Shown here in pieces: positions 1 to 9,660 of a stretch of DNA of 64,000 nt. This DNA comes from Lineus longissimus. Lineage: Eukaryota; Nemertea; Pilidiophora; Heteronemertea; Lineidae. The DNA is taken from positions 3,658,001 to 3,722,000 of the forward strand of contig NC_088324.1 in assembly GCF_910592395.1 (NCBI RefSeq), in the 5' to 3' direction. The notes under the pieces were generated by a model. That model did not search any database. It saw only the letters and a list, made by a program, of their open reading frames with translations, and was not told where the DNA came from. The position numbers were made by a program, and so were the translations under genes. Positions within the stretch are counted from its first letter, which is position 1; each line of letters opens with the position of its first letter.

Positions 1-82
1 ATCCTCATCCTCATCCTCCTCGTCCTCGTCCTCATCCTCCACCTCCTCCCCTCCTCCTCCTCCTCCTCATCATCATCAGTTT
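1..82. repeat. CTC/ATC-rich microsatellite
   Basis: Runs of CTC, ATC and CGTC triplets with interruptions. It lies directly upstream of the helicase fragment, where the rest of the Helitron would be expected, so the element is either interrupted or truncated here. Confidence 0.9.
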
Positions 83-128
83 CCATCCTCGACGTGTTTG
101 AAATCCCTTTTGTCATTGACAAATACCG

Positions 129-443
129 ATGGGATGTTTTTTAGTTTTTAAACACACCATCCCACCACACTCAGTCATCATCAAACATCACCCCATGTAT
201 GATCAACCCCCAGGGGCAAACTACATACGACACCAATTCCCATTGACACCAGCCTGGGCATGCACTGCCCACAAAGTCCAAGGTGTCACAACAGACCAAG
301 CAGCAGTATCACTGCAAAACGTCTTTGCAGCCGGCCAAGCCTATGTTGCCCTAAGTCGCGTCACATCTCTACAAGGCCTTCACCTCCTAGAAGACAAGTT
401 CACAAAGATATATACTGCAACAAAGAGGTCACAGAATCCATGA
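129..443 (+). CDS. Helitron PIF1-like helicase, C-terminal fragment
   Basis: The 104-codon frame carries the last helicase motifs of Helitron Rep/Hel proteins: the KHHP region near residue 20, then [16 protein letters not shown] around residues 37-52 (helicase motif V region), then [10 protein letters not shown] around residues 69-78 (motif VI). In the family this domain unwinds DNA during rolling-circle transposition. Everything N-terminal is missing, so the first ATG is only where the open frame begins. The stop codon overlaps the start of the endonuclease frame as ATGA. The match is clear from motif order; the protein cannot be active alone. Confidence 0.85.
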   Translation: MGCFLVFKHTIPPHSVIIKHHPMYDQPPGANYIRHQFPLTPAWACTAHKVQGVTTDQAAVSLQNVFAAGQAYVALSRVTSLQGLHLLEDKFTKIYTATKRSQNP

Positions 444-1198
444 GCAACATGCCACCAGCAGACATAACCCCAGCTCATCCCATAACAACGCTCGTCAATG
501 ACAACCACTTCATCATTGCCCACCACAACATCGAAGGTATCCACAATCACCTTCATGACCTCAAACAAAACACTGACATCCTACAGGCACACATCATCTG
601 CCTAACAGAAACATGGCTGCATACTGCCAATGAACATGATGCAATTCTCACCATCCCCAACCACACTTTCATCAACAATCCAAAACAACAAAGCTACACC
701 ACATCCAACAACACCGGTAACCACAATAATCCATATGCACAAAAGACCCACGGCGGAGTTGGCTTCTACATTAAAGCCAACATCCAACATACTCACCACA
801 AGTACACAGACCTCGCCCTGGAACATCCACTGCTCCACGTCACCAACAACAACCTCACTATCATCAACATCTACCGTCCACCCAAGTACAGCATCAGCTC
901 ATTTGTCCCACAACTAGCACAACTCCTTCAACGTACCATCACGGCTAACACAAACAATACCATCATAGCCGTTGGTGACAACAACATCGACTTCCTCACT
1001 CAGCCACAAAACCAAATTACAGACATATTTGCAGACTATGGCTCCCCACAAATGATCAACACACCAACCACCACAGGAGGCACACTACTGGACCACATCT
1101 ACCAACACTCACCCACACCTGATACCAAATTCTCCACAGTCCACACTTACTACAGTTGCCACAACGTCACCATCGCTGCTATCCCAACACAGCGTTAA
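440..1198 (+). CDS. Helentron AP-type endonuclease domain
   Basis: Read from the ATG at 440 the frame encodes about 252 residues with the exonuclease-endonuclease-phosphatase fold signature in order: an N-I-E-G start motif, LTETWL with the catalytic Glu, [21 protein letters not shown] and TLLDHIY. The final SDH motif expected after YYS reads SCHN, so a metal-coordinating Asp is replaced by Cys, which suggests loss of activity. The frame is open upstream to 260, and it is -1 relative to the helicase. In related elements the two domains are fused, so the ATGA overlap is either reinitiation or frameshift decay. Confidence 0.8.
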   Translation: MSNMPPADITPAHPITTLVNDNHFIIAHHNIEGIHNHLHDLKQNTDILQAHIICLTETWLHTANEHDAILTIPNHTFINNPKQQSYTTSNNTGNHNNPYAQKTHGGVGFYIKANIQHTHHKYTDLALEHPLLHVTNNNLTIINIYRPPKYSISSFVPQLAQLLQRTITANTNNTIIAVGDNNIDFLTQPQNQITDIFADYGSPQMINTPTTTGGTLLDHIYQHSPTPDTKFSTVHTYYSCHNVTIAAIPTQR

Positions 1199-1322
1199 CA
1201 CAGCAGCAACATAAACCAAATGCAAACCTTGCCAGCGAAGACAATTCTCATACCAAGGTCTACAAACCAGTAACCCGACTTTTAATCTCCAACTATGTAT
1301 ATATGTATATATCTATTTTCCC

Positions 1323-1328
1323 AATAAA
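1323..1328 (+). terminator. Poly(A) signal AATAAA of the Helentron
   Basis: AATAAA lies about 125 nt after the endonuclease stop, preceded by a TATATGTATATATC stretch. It fits a 3' UTR inside the element, before the Helitron terminus. Confidence 0.5.
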
Positions 1329-1396
1329 CTTTTAACCAAAACATACTGCCTCCTCCACTTCCTCAACAAAGCACCCCACAGTTGACGGAGACTCCA

Positions 1397-1429
1397 GAGT
1401 CTGCCTGCAGACTCAACCGACAATTCTAG
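1397..1429 (+). other. Helitron 3' terminus: hairpin plus CTAG
   Basis: GAGTCTG and CAGACTC form a perfect 7-bp stem (1397-1414) around CCTG. Eleven bases later comes CTAG at 1426-1429, followed by T. This matches the known Helitron 3' end: hairpin, about 10 nt, CTRR, then insertion before a host T. Confidence 0.65.
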
Positions 1430-2670
1430 TTTCCATTAGGCCCTGAATGGGTCTCAGTTTCTGCGATATTGTGCCACTTCACAGGGGGAAACTTTGCACT
1501 TTTGGAATCGGCACCCCTAAATTTCCCGAAAACAACAACTTTGTCCTGGTTCCCAGATATGTCAAACTGAACTAACAGTACATATACTTGGCCCATGGCA
1601 CCCTGAATTCAGAGTTTTGGATTCTATGTAAATTTCTTTATGTTTCAAAAGTTGAATGGGTGGCATTTTTTGTGTTCACCCTGAATATGTTCTTTCATTA
1701 TGTCCAATCATTCGAGATCTGAAGTGTAATTTTTTAAGTTTTGAATAAAAATCATTGATTTGTATTGTTTCTAAATGGTTGCTCATGTTGTCATTTCTCA
1801 GGTTGACTCATCTGCAGAATAATGATGTCACATTGTCATCTCCAAGTGCCTTGACCCAAGTCATGGAATGAGGACATTCCTTGGCCTGGTTGTTCAAAAC
1901 AAGTTTGACAACAATGCCACTTTTTCTGAAAAAAAACCCAACCCTGCCCCTGCCCCTGCCCCCCCCTCCCTCCAGGACAACCATCCAACCCCTTGGAGAT
2001 GTCCTTCTAGTGTCCACAGTTAGACCTTTTGGAGGGCAGATGCCCATAAGGAAGAATATTAGATGCAATTGGAAAATTTCTCCCTCGCCCCCCCCCCTTC
2101 GCCCTTCAGGCACAGCCTAGGACAAACCCAGTCACTTGGAACTATAGATTTGGAAGCTCAGACATTGATCAATGAGAGTTAAATCCCATGTAAAATAGGT
2201 AACGTCTGCTGTTACAAGCACAAAAGGGCCTGTGTTAATTGTAGTAGAAAATTAGACAAAATGCAGTGAATTTTCTGAAGAAAAACATCAAAAGATCCGG
2301 TTCTAAATCTCCATAGAATGCCATGAATTTTTTACTGGACGTCCCCAAGATACAACGAAATTCAGTTCAACTGCTACTCGTGAGATGGCGTGGGTGAGGC
2401 ATTTCTAAAAATCAACTTCACATTCGACTTCGCTATTTCAAGCCGCTTTTCCATTAAAAATATGACGATCTCGTAAATATCTGAATACAGGTCCGGTAGG
2501 GATAGGCCATAACAATTAAAGCTAATGCTTTTCTGACATGTATAATATGTTGAAATTTCATTTGGGACTGCTACACCTGTGAATTTATTGGCCCCATCGT
2601 AGCGACGAGACGAAATCTTCATTTTCCACGGTTTCCCAACGACGGTCGGAACTAAAATTGTAGATGGCGC
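1430..2670. other. Non-coding interval after the Helitron
   Basis: No supportable gene. It holds a C-rich (CCCTG)n-like stretch near 1940-1970, a C run at 2088-2097, and AT-rich sequence with an AATAAA near 1744. Frames on both strands are low-complexity shadows. Confidence 0.6.
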
Positions 2671-2674
2671 TCGC

Positions 2675-4366
2675 AACAAATGCAACGCATTTGACACTGT
2701 TTGGAGAGTTGGTTTGTGGCAAAAGCTTTTCAAGTGTGGTGTAAAGGGCAACATTTTTGAGGTCATCAAAGCAATGTACCAAGATATCAAATCCTGTATA
2801 AGCTGTAATGGTAAAGTTTCAGACTTTTTTGTTAGTAACATTGGTGTTAGACAGGGAGAAAATTTGTCTCCTATCTTATTTTCCATATTTTTAAGTGATA
2901 TTGAAACCTTCTTTGAAGAAAGGGATTTATCAGCATTGCATCATATTGAAAATTTGTGTAACAGATATAATGTAACAGATGAGCTTGGAAATCTCATCAA
3001 AATTATGCTACTACTGTATGCAGACGACACTATCATGGTGTCAGACACCCCTGAAGGTTTGCAAAAAGGTTTTATTTGTATGTTTGAATACTGTAGAGTT
3101 TGGAAACTAAAGGTAAATGCATCGAAGACAAAAGTAATTATTTTCTGGAGAAGCAACCGATTTGTAAAACCAAGGTTTAAATATGGAGAGGAAGAAATTG
3201 ATATTGTGGAAGATTATACATATTTGGGGACAACTTTTGCGTCAAATGGGAGCTTTGTCAAAGTTGAAGGAAAAAGAGAGCAGAGAAAGTTTCGAAAGCC
3301 ATGTACTTTTTGCTTCAAAAGGGTAGAAAACTCGACTTGCTGTTTGAAATATTGTGTTCTCTTTTTGATAAGATGGTGGTACCTGTTTTATTATATGGAA
3401 GCGAAGCATGGTGCCATGAATCTCTTGCAATATTAGAAAGGCTACAGCATAAATTTATAAGATTAGCATTGAAAGTCCATCGTTTCACACCAATGGAGAT
3501 GCTGCTTTGTGAGACTGGGAGATTGCCCTTGAGTGTAGAAATTAAGCAGAGAACTGTCCAATTTTGGGCAAGGTTATTAAGAGGTAATCATTCAAAACTT
3601 AGTTATCGAGTGTATCAGTTATTATTAGCATTAGACAGAAATGAAGTGTATACATCTCCTTGGATAAAATTTGTCAAATCTGTTCTTGATGACTCAGGGT
3701 ACTCCTACTTATGGAATACGCAGGTTGCGCCAGAAAAACATTTTATCAAACAGAACATTGCCAGAAGTCTCACAGACCAGGCGGCGCAAAATTCATTTTC
3801 AAAGATAAATGAGAACAGCAAGTGTACAAATTATCGGTTGTTCAAAAAAGAAATCAGCAGAGAACCATACCTAGACTCAAACAATGAGTACATTGTGAAA
3901 TTGTGGACAGATTTCAGACTTGGTAAAATGGCATATAAAATGGGAACCCTTGGGAAATGTGTTCTATGTAATGCTTCCTCTCATGATGAGTTTCACATTC
4001 TGTTGGAATGTAAAGAGTTAGACCAAGTAAGGAAAAAATATGTGCCAAGGTATTATTATAAGAACCCAAATGTGCTGAAATTTGGAGATATCATGAGTGA
4101 ATCCAGCAGAAACATCAAAATGAGGAAAAATATTACCTCCTTTCTAAAAGAAACTTCTAAGATAGAAGGTTTAGTAAATTCTTAGTTACCAATTTTTATT
4201 GTCATTGCTACATGTATGTAAGATTTTATTTTTGGCCTTTGTGGCCTGCTGTTCGTAGTATGTGTTAGTATTCATTGTAATTTCAATTATGTTATTTTCT
4301 GTATCGCACCAAAGGTGCATTCTGTACTATGGTGGAATAAATAAATTCAAATTCCAAAAAAATTCA
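2675..4366 (+). mobile_element. 5'-truncated LINE (jockey/CR1/I-like)
   Basis: A non-LTR retrotransposon begins abruptly inside the reverse transcriptase (motif A, AFDTVW, at about 2687). It runs through the C-terminal region to a 3' UTR with AATAAA at 4336-4341 and an A/AATTC-rich tail ending near 4366. Abrupt loss of the 5' end is typical of target-primed insertion. It abuts an unrelated Tx1-like fragment on the other strand. Confidence 0.8.
2684..4185 (+). pseudogene. LINE reverse transcriptase and C-terminal zinc-knuckle region, frameshifted
   Basis: The first frame (to 3436) has RT motif A (AFDTVW), GVRQGENLSP (motif B) and YADD at 3017-3028 (catalytic motif C), then a K-V-N-x-S-K-T-K motif D region. 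Near 3295-3301 the reading shifts frame. The second frame (3301-4185) continues with LLYGSEAW and ETGRLPL, hallmarks of this LINE C-terminal region, and a CxxC...H...C knuckle near 3958-4013. The function in intact relatives is reverse transcription at a nicked target. Catalytic residues survive, but the N-terminal fingers, the upstream endonuclease and frame continuity are lost. Confidence 0.85.
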
Positions 4367-4375
4367 AACGCGGTG

Positions 4376-5075
4376 TCACGATATGGCCTCACTCCTCTTG
4401 TAATTATAAATGCCTCTGATAAGAAGCCGTTTGTACAAATTCTGCTTCCAGTATTTGTATATATAATTTTTATCCAATTGATTATCTCTTTTCCAAATCC
4501 AAACTTTTCAAGGAAAGGCTTTGCTTTGGTCGATACTTATTATTGCCAGAGGTTTTTTGGCTTTATTTGCATAAAATATTGCATCCTGGGTAAAAATTAT
4601 GTTTTTATAAATTGATCTGCCTGGTACTCCACATGTTTGGTCTTTACTAATGATTTCAGCCATTACATTTTTTATACGATTTGCAATACATTTTGCAAGT
4701 AGTTTATAGTCCACATTGAGGAGGGATATAGGCCTCCAATTCTTTATATTTTCTTTTTCGCCACTTTTATACAGTAGAGTCACAATCGCTTCTCTCTGAC
4801 TATCTGTTAGATTCCCTACATTGTATGCACAATTAAAAACATCCAGAAGCTCTTCTCTTAAAATGTCCCAAAATTGCACAAAAAATTCTTTTGAGAGCCC
4901 ATCACTACCCGGTGACTTGTTATTATCGAAGGATTTTAGAGCTTTGTCCAGTTCGGTTGTGTTTATAACTCCTTCACATTTATTCCTTGACTATTCATCT
5001 AAAGAGGTTTTTATATTGTCTAAGATATTCGCCATAGGTACATCACGTTTCTCTGTCCTTGGTGAATTTTCCGAA
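4376..5075 (-). pseudogene. Tx1/L1-like LINE reverse transcriptase fragment
   Basis: Reading leftwards, the frame carries the RT fingers region: NNKSPGSDGLSKEFF, then YKSGEKENIKNWRPISLLN, a K-D-Q-T-C-G-V-P-G-R segment, and DQSKAF (start of motif A) near 4511. About a dozen residues are deleted after SKAF. A second frame then gives LEKFGFGKEI and ends at ITRGVR, the start of motif B, at about 4380. An in-frame stop lies in the upstream part (about 4990). The sequence style is Tx1/L1 clade, different from the adjacent plus-strand LINE. Loss of the 3' half is unusual for a LINE and suggests later rearrangement. Confidence 0.8.
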
Positions 5076-5186
5076 CGGACCGCACTTCAAGGCCTTGAAG
5101 TGGGGCCAAAAAAGTGACAATTTGGCAAATTTGTAAACAAGGGACCCTAATTATAAACATGGGTCTATAGTGTCAATCAATTCCTA

Positions 5187-5804
5187 TTATTCTTTTTTGT
5201 CGGAGTCTCGAGTATCGAGAGTACAATTCAACAACCCTTCCTTGTGGCTGGTGAGAGTTAAATTCGGAACATTTGTCATCACCGTCAGCACGATGTGATG
5301 CGACATCACCAGAGTCCGATTTTGGTGAGTCAACAATGAAACAGTCGTTATCGGTGGTGTAATCGATTTGTCGCCAGTTTGGTTATGTATTTTCGATGAA
5401 TCGTACAAACGGTGTTTTCTGTGCAGCCAATAGTTATGCAAGTGCATCGAATTATCATGTTGTGCCATGACCTCTATAATCAATGGACAGACTTTGGACA
5501 CATAGCTCATCACGAAATATTCCGCATGTCGGACGCACATAAGTCCACAGGAAGAAGTGTCCTTCTGGTAACATGTTTTTAGTGCACTTGGAAGACGTGA
5601 ACTCGTTGCCGTGAATTGAATGGAATATCCGCATAATGTAATCCCGGCGTTCATATACGCTGTCGAAGACAAAACACTTTTTACGCTGCATATCAACACC
5701 CAGTGATGACTAGTGTTATAAGGTACAAAATAATGGCACTTCCTTGACTCGTTTTGGGAAATAGGAGTTTTACATTTTTCTTTTAGATCTTTTTCCACTT
5801 TACC
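5187..5804 (-). pseudogene. Ulp1/SENP (C48)-like cysteine protease exon
   Basis: A splice acceptor (TATATTTCAG) precedes the exon at 5804. The frame then shows YFVPYNTSHHWVL, the strand and catalytic His of Ulp1-type de-SUMOylating proteases. FVFDSVY, with the catalytic Asp, is in a different frame. YQKDTSSCG, with the oxyanion Gln and nucleophile Cys, is back in the first frame. All triad residues are therefore present, but two compensating frameshifts separate them. Such proteases cleave SUMO-like tags in the nucleus, and some DNA transposons also carry them. The exon lies downstream of two others on the same strand (6368-6574, 6970-8021). Confidence 0.65.
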
Positions 5805-6367
5805 CTGAAATATATAATGCGAAGAGCACAATGAACTGATTTATCAGTATACCGAAGTGAGATGATCCGGGGAATCATCGTCGGAAAAGTACAAATTTTG
5901 CCAAGAAGATCACTTATAAATCCACCCAAAACTTCGCAATGTATGCTGAAGAAGCTAACTTGGCAAAACACAGCACCTCCAATGCTTTTCATCCCCGACA
6001 AACAAAGATTTGGTCCAAAAATTCGCAAATATCGGGACCGGACCGCCCCCCCCCCCCCTCCAGCAATTTGTGATGACGTTGGCCGCGACGTCAGTCATGA
6101 AGTCGTTCTGAACTATCCAAAATGACTTGTTTTTTTACCATTTTTTGTCGGCATATCTTTTGCACAAATGTGGGTTTTCTTTCAGTTGTTGTGGTATATG
6201 ACAAATAGAAAACTGCCCTCGTGTCTGATTCGAGTCACCGGATCACACGAGTTGATTTTCTCCGGCCGCTTGAAAGCCCGAGACCCCAGAACTGCTGAAA
6301 CTGCAGTCCTGTGTCTAGAAATTCGACAAAAAGAATAGATGCATTCAATGATCTGAAAGCCACATAC
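5805..6367. other. Probable intron/decayed exon interval in Ulp1-like locus
   Basis: No continuous frame. A short minus-strand stretch near 5990-6020 reads W-T-K-S-L-F followed by K-H-W, possibly a decayed exon. A run of 12 C lies at 6046-6057. Confidence 0.4.
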
Positions 6368-6574
6368 CTTCCAATATCTGAACCATGTCGTGTCTAGCAC
6401 TTCCACCAAGTGATCCACTTCGTGCTTCTTGACCACGTTCAGGAGTTGTACCTCTAGGGTCTTAGTGGTATACCAATGACCACGCTCGACAATAGGACGT
6501 AGGTCGTCACACAACAGCTTTTCGTCGTGCATTTTCACGCACGTCGAATCGTCGGTCCTCATCGTGTCGGTCAT
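6368..6574 (-). pseudogene. Middle exon of Ulp1-like gene
   Basis: The minus frame reads about 69 residues with TKTLEVQLLNVVKKHEVDHL and ends TTWFRYWK at a strong donor (AAG|GTATGT, exon end 6368). The upstream boundary is not sure: either the ATG at 6574 or an acceptor near 6540. Charged, soluble sequence with no recognised domain. Position and strand place it N-terminal to the protease exon. Whether it still belongs to a transcribed gene cannot be told. Confidence 0.45.
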
Positions 6575-6969
6575 ATCATCAGTATATATTTATCATAAGG
6601 ATGCGCTGAAAGTACACAAACGAGTATATACAAAAACGTGTAGTCAAATGTTTACTTGCGCGACACCATATACCGCCCTATAAGAATAAAAGGCCGCACA
6701 TCCGCGTACAACGTGGACAGTACTTGCATACGGTATGACAATTGCACTTTTATGCCAGTCATTCTGTTAAATATTCCTCTAAACACTGAACCAAAGAGCG
6801 TTTAGCAATCTCAAATCATCATTTAGCTAAAACTAGAAAATTTCATGTAACATTTGTTTCATGTGTCGCCCACATGTCCAAACTTCAACTGCATGCATAA
6901 CTTCCATTACTCAGACTAAATAATGCTAAACTAATCGAGTTCAACTATTCAAGCAAGAAGCGCACCTAC
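6575..6969. other. Interval between Ulp1-like exons
   Basis: AT-rich, no coding signal; most simply an intron of the minus-strand gene. Confidence 0.4.
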
Positions 6970-8021
6970 ATTCAAAATGTTGAATACTCTCCTCTGTCAA
7001 CTTGTCCAGGGTTATCAAATCCTCTGGATTGTTGCTATCGGCGACTCAATTGTATGCGTTTAACAGGAGAACAGAAAAACCATATCTGGCAACCGCTGTG
7101 GTGATCCCGCGACTGTCCAGGTTCGTCCGAATAAATTTCAACATACATTTATCGTAACACCCGTCTTTTACATGGTATTGCTTTCCAATGCACATGTTAT
7201 ATTGTTCGATTTGATCACACAGATGTTTCAATTTGCCAGTATCAAAGCCAGCCAAAAGTGTGGTCAAAAAGTGTTTGGTGTGCATATCGGCCACTGAAGT
7301 TTTCATGCCGTCAAGGAAATCGAAACATTCTGTATACATTTTTTGTTGTTGAACGGTATCAGCTTTTGGTGATGTGACAAGCTGATCGTCCAACACAGCG
7401 ACAACATTTGGTGGTTCGATTGCAGAATTCGCAACATCGCCAGTAAATAATTGTTCAACAGGCTGCACATCGAGTAATTGACAGATTTCTGACACGTGGA
7501 GAGGTAGGTCGTCATGCACCGGGTAACTGGTTGATGATTGAACTTCGACAACTGGCTGTTGCATGTCGACCTGCAATTCTGCAGAATTCGCAACATCGCC
7601 AGTAAATGATTGTTCAACAGCCTAACAGGCTGCATCAATAAATAGAAATTATCATCGAATAGTTGACAGAATTCGGACTCGTCGAGCTTGGACACGTCGA
7701 GAGTTAGGCCATCATCATGCACCGGGCCAGTGGTTGACAACTGAACATCAAAAAGTGGCTGCTGCAGGTCGTGTCCGTACACGTCGAGAGTGGCGTAATC
7801 ATGCACCGGATAAGTGGTCGTTGACCTTTCGACGTCGGCTTCATGACTGTCTACGTTTTGAAGAGTTTTGACAATTTTTTTAAGTTTAACAATGTCTTCT
7901 TCCACTACTTCCAATCGTTGGTCATAAATGTCCACACGATCTTTCACGACATGTGCATTGCAGCCAGCATCAACAACAGGTTGCTTCCTTTTCCTTTTTC
8001 TATTGCCGTGTATGTTTTTAC
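6970..8021 (-). pseudogene. N-terminal coiled-coil exon of Ulp1-like gene
   Basis: An acceptor (TTTTCAATTGCAG) at 8022 precedes GKNIHGNRKRKRKQP, a basic nuclear-localisation-like stretch. A heptad-like coiled coil follows (VEEDIVKLKKIVKTLQNVD). Then come two diverged copies of a ~45-residue unit built on PVHDD...L-V-S-E...QLxD. A second frame holds a Cys-containing block (7046-7380). At 7611-7630 an extra 8 nt, duplicating GCTGTT-like sequence, shifts the frame. A TGA at 7046-7048 interrupts a frame that otherwise continues to a donor-like GAAT|GTAGGT at 6970. The function is unknown; nuclear targeting is inferred. Confidence 0.5.
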
Positions 8022-8096
8022 CTGCAATTGAAAATGATGGAAAAATTACGCTCACTTGGATAAAATACGCATAGCATTGATTTCGTTCACAGATGA

Positions 8097-8655
8097 TAAG
8101 TGACCACCTCCCCTTTACAAGTCGACCAAAACAGGCCAGTTCACCTTCAATTGACCAAAAGGACCATATCCCTGTAAAAATATTGACAAGAGACCAGTTC
8201 CCTTTAATCATTTTGACCAAATGACAAGAGGTCACCTCCCCTTTAAAAGCTGACCAAAACAGGCCAGTTTACCTTTAACTGACTAAAAGGACCATATCCT
8301 CTTTAAAGACATGGACAAGAGGCCTGTTTCCCTTTAATCATATTGATCAAATGATAAGAGGCCACATCCCCTTTAAAAGTTGACCAAACAACAGGCCATA
8401 TCACCTTTAATTGATCAAAAGGACCATCTCCCTGTAAAAATTTAGGACAAGAAGCCAGTTTCCCTTTAATCATATTGACCGACAAGAGGCCACCTCCCCT
8501 TTAAAGGTTGACCAGAACAGGCAAGTTTACGCTTAGCTGACCAAAAGGACCATCTCCCCTTTAAAGATATTGACAAGAGGCCAGTTCCCCTTTAATCATT
8601 TTGATCAAATGACAAGAGGTCACCCCCCCTTTTAAAAGTTGACCAAAACAGGCCA
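8097..8655. repeat. ~130-bp higher-order minisatellite
   Basis: About 4.3 copies of a ~126-133-bp unit. Each unit is made of four related ~30-bp segments beginning TGACCAAAA or TTGACAAGAGG and ending in CCCTTTAA(T/A). Copies diverge by substitutions and small indels. It lies just upstream of the first recognised exon of the minus-strand Ulp1-like locus, so probably in an intron or promoter. Confidence 0.85.
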
Positions 8656-9334
8656 GAGCGATCGGGGATTTATACTATTTTTTACAAAGCGCCCCCTATA
8701 CACCTTTCCAGAAATGGGGCGTTGAGTGTCCGAAATAGTGATGTCATAAGGGGAAACTAGTAGTCCAGTCAAACTATGAATTTACTTAGGGGAAATTGCA
8801 ACAAAAACGAAACCTATGGGGATTTGTTCCATAGGGTCCCCCTAACATTAACAACATATCCAAAATCTTCCAAAATCAAAGGAGTGGAACATGGTGGAGG
8901 GACAAAGGAGATAGTCATGGTTGACCAACACACTTGAATGCCTTTAATGACGGACAAGGGGGAAAAAGTTAGTTCCAATGCAAGCCACCAATTTCGAGAA
9001 GCATGTAGTCCCTTTCGCTGCGCCGCTCAAAATTATTTCAATATTGATTCCTTGCTGCCCCCAAAATACTGTAAAAACCAATTTTAACATAGGTAACTTT
9101 GAGGCCAATATACAGCCTGAAGGAGAAGAGACAGAGCTTTGAGTTTGGACTATTGGAAAAGGTTGTTGGGGACAGCATGGAACTTTAAAATTGTGCATTT
9201 GTCAATCACCTGAAATTATGTTAATTAACTAAATAACGCTAATTAGTATTAATCAACGAGGAAAAAAACAACATTTTTCATCTTGACCCAGGCTATCACT
9301 ATCATCCCCCTCGGACCCTGAATCATGCACACTT
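8656..9334. other. Interval without recognised features
   Basis: Mixed composition, no frame worth reporting, no repeat structure noticed. Confidence 0.5.
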
Positions 9335-9472
9335 TCAATCCCCATGCACGCTGTGTACATCGGCATTATGTTCAGAATCATAATCACTAATCAGACTCGT
9401 CTTCTTACGCCTCGAATTCACTATTTCATCAATTATTGATTCTGCAGTTCGTCGAACACGTGACTGAGGCAT
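9335..9472 (-). CDS. Short ORF, possible first exon of a nuclear or transposase protein
   Basis: ATG at 9472 opens a 45-codon frame, MPQSRVRRTAESIIDEIVNS..., followed by RRKK and acidic Ser/Asp/Glu-rich sequence. After the TGA at 9335 a neighbouring frame continues in the same style (SVHDSGSEGDDSDS), so a small indel may have broken it. Such basic-then-acidic N-termini are common in DNA transposases and chromatin proteins, but no domain is visible. Not identified. Confidence 0.25.
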   Translation of the reverse strand: MPQSRVRRTAESIIDEIVNSRRKKTSLISDYDSEHNADVHSVHGD

Positions 9473-9660
9473 TTAAATTTGTTTACAAAACTTTGGACTC
9501 AAAATATCGCCTAAACTTTGAATAAAAACACCGAAGTTTTCACCTAGAAATCGGAAGTTTTAGCAGTAAACAACATGGCAGGACACCTCGCGACAAGTTT
9601 CTGTACTAATTTTCTATTGAAAACATCGTCTGATTCAGGTCTCTCCCAAGTCGCAGTTCT

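Larger units (their letters stand above)
83..1429 (+). mobile_element. Helentron-type Helitron, 3' portion
   Basis: The segment runs from the end of a PIF1-like helicase domain through an AP-type endonuclease domain, a 3' UTR and a recognisable Helitron terminus at 1429. Helitrons are rolling-circle DNA transposons; those of the Helentron group carry an endonuclease after the helicase, and that order is seen here. The Rep domain and most of the helicase are absent, cut off by the microsatellite or the window edge. The element is therefore incomplete as seen. Confidence 0.8.

Noticed and set aside
2675-5075. Single LINE with twin-priming inversion
   Set aside because: The two RT pieces belong to different clades (jockey/CR1-like vs Tx1-like) and the inverted piece lies beyond the 3' end, which twin priming does not produce.
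8097-8655. Regular repeats suggesting a CRISPR-like array
   Set aside because: Units are contiguous and diverged with no unique spacers, in a eukaryotic context. It is a minisatellite.
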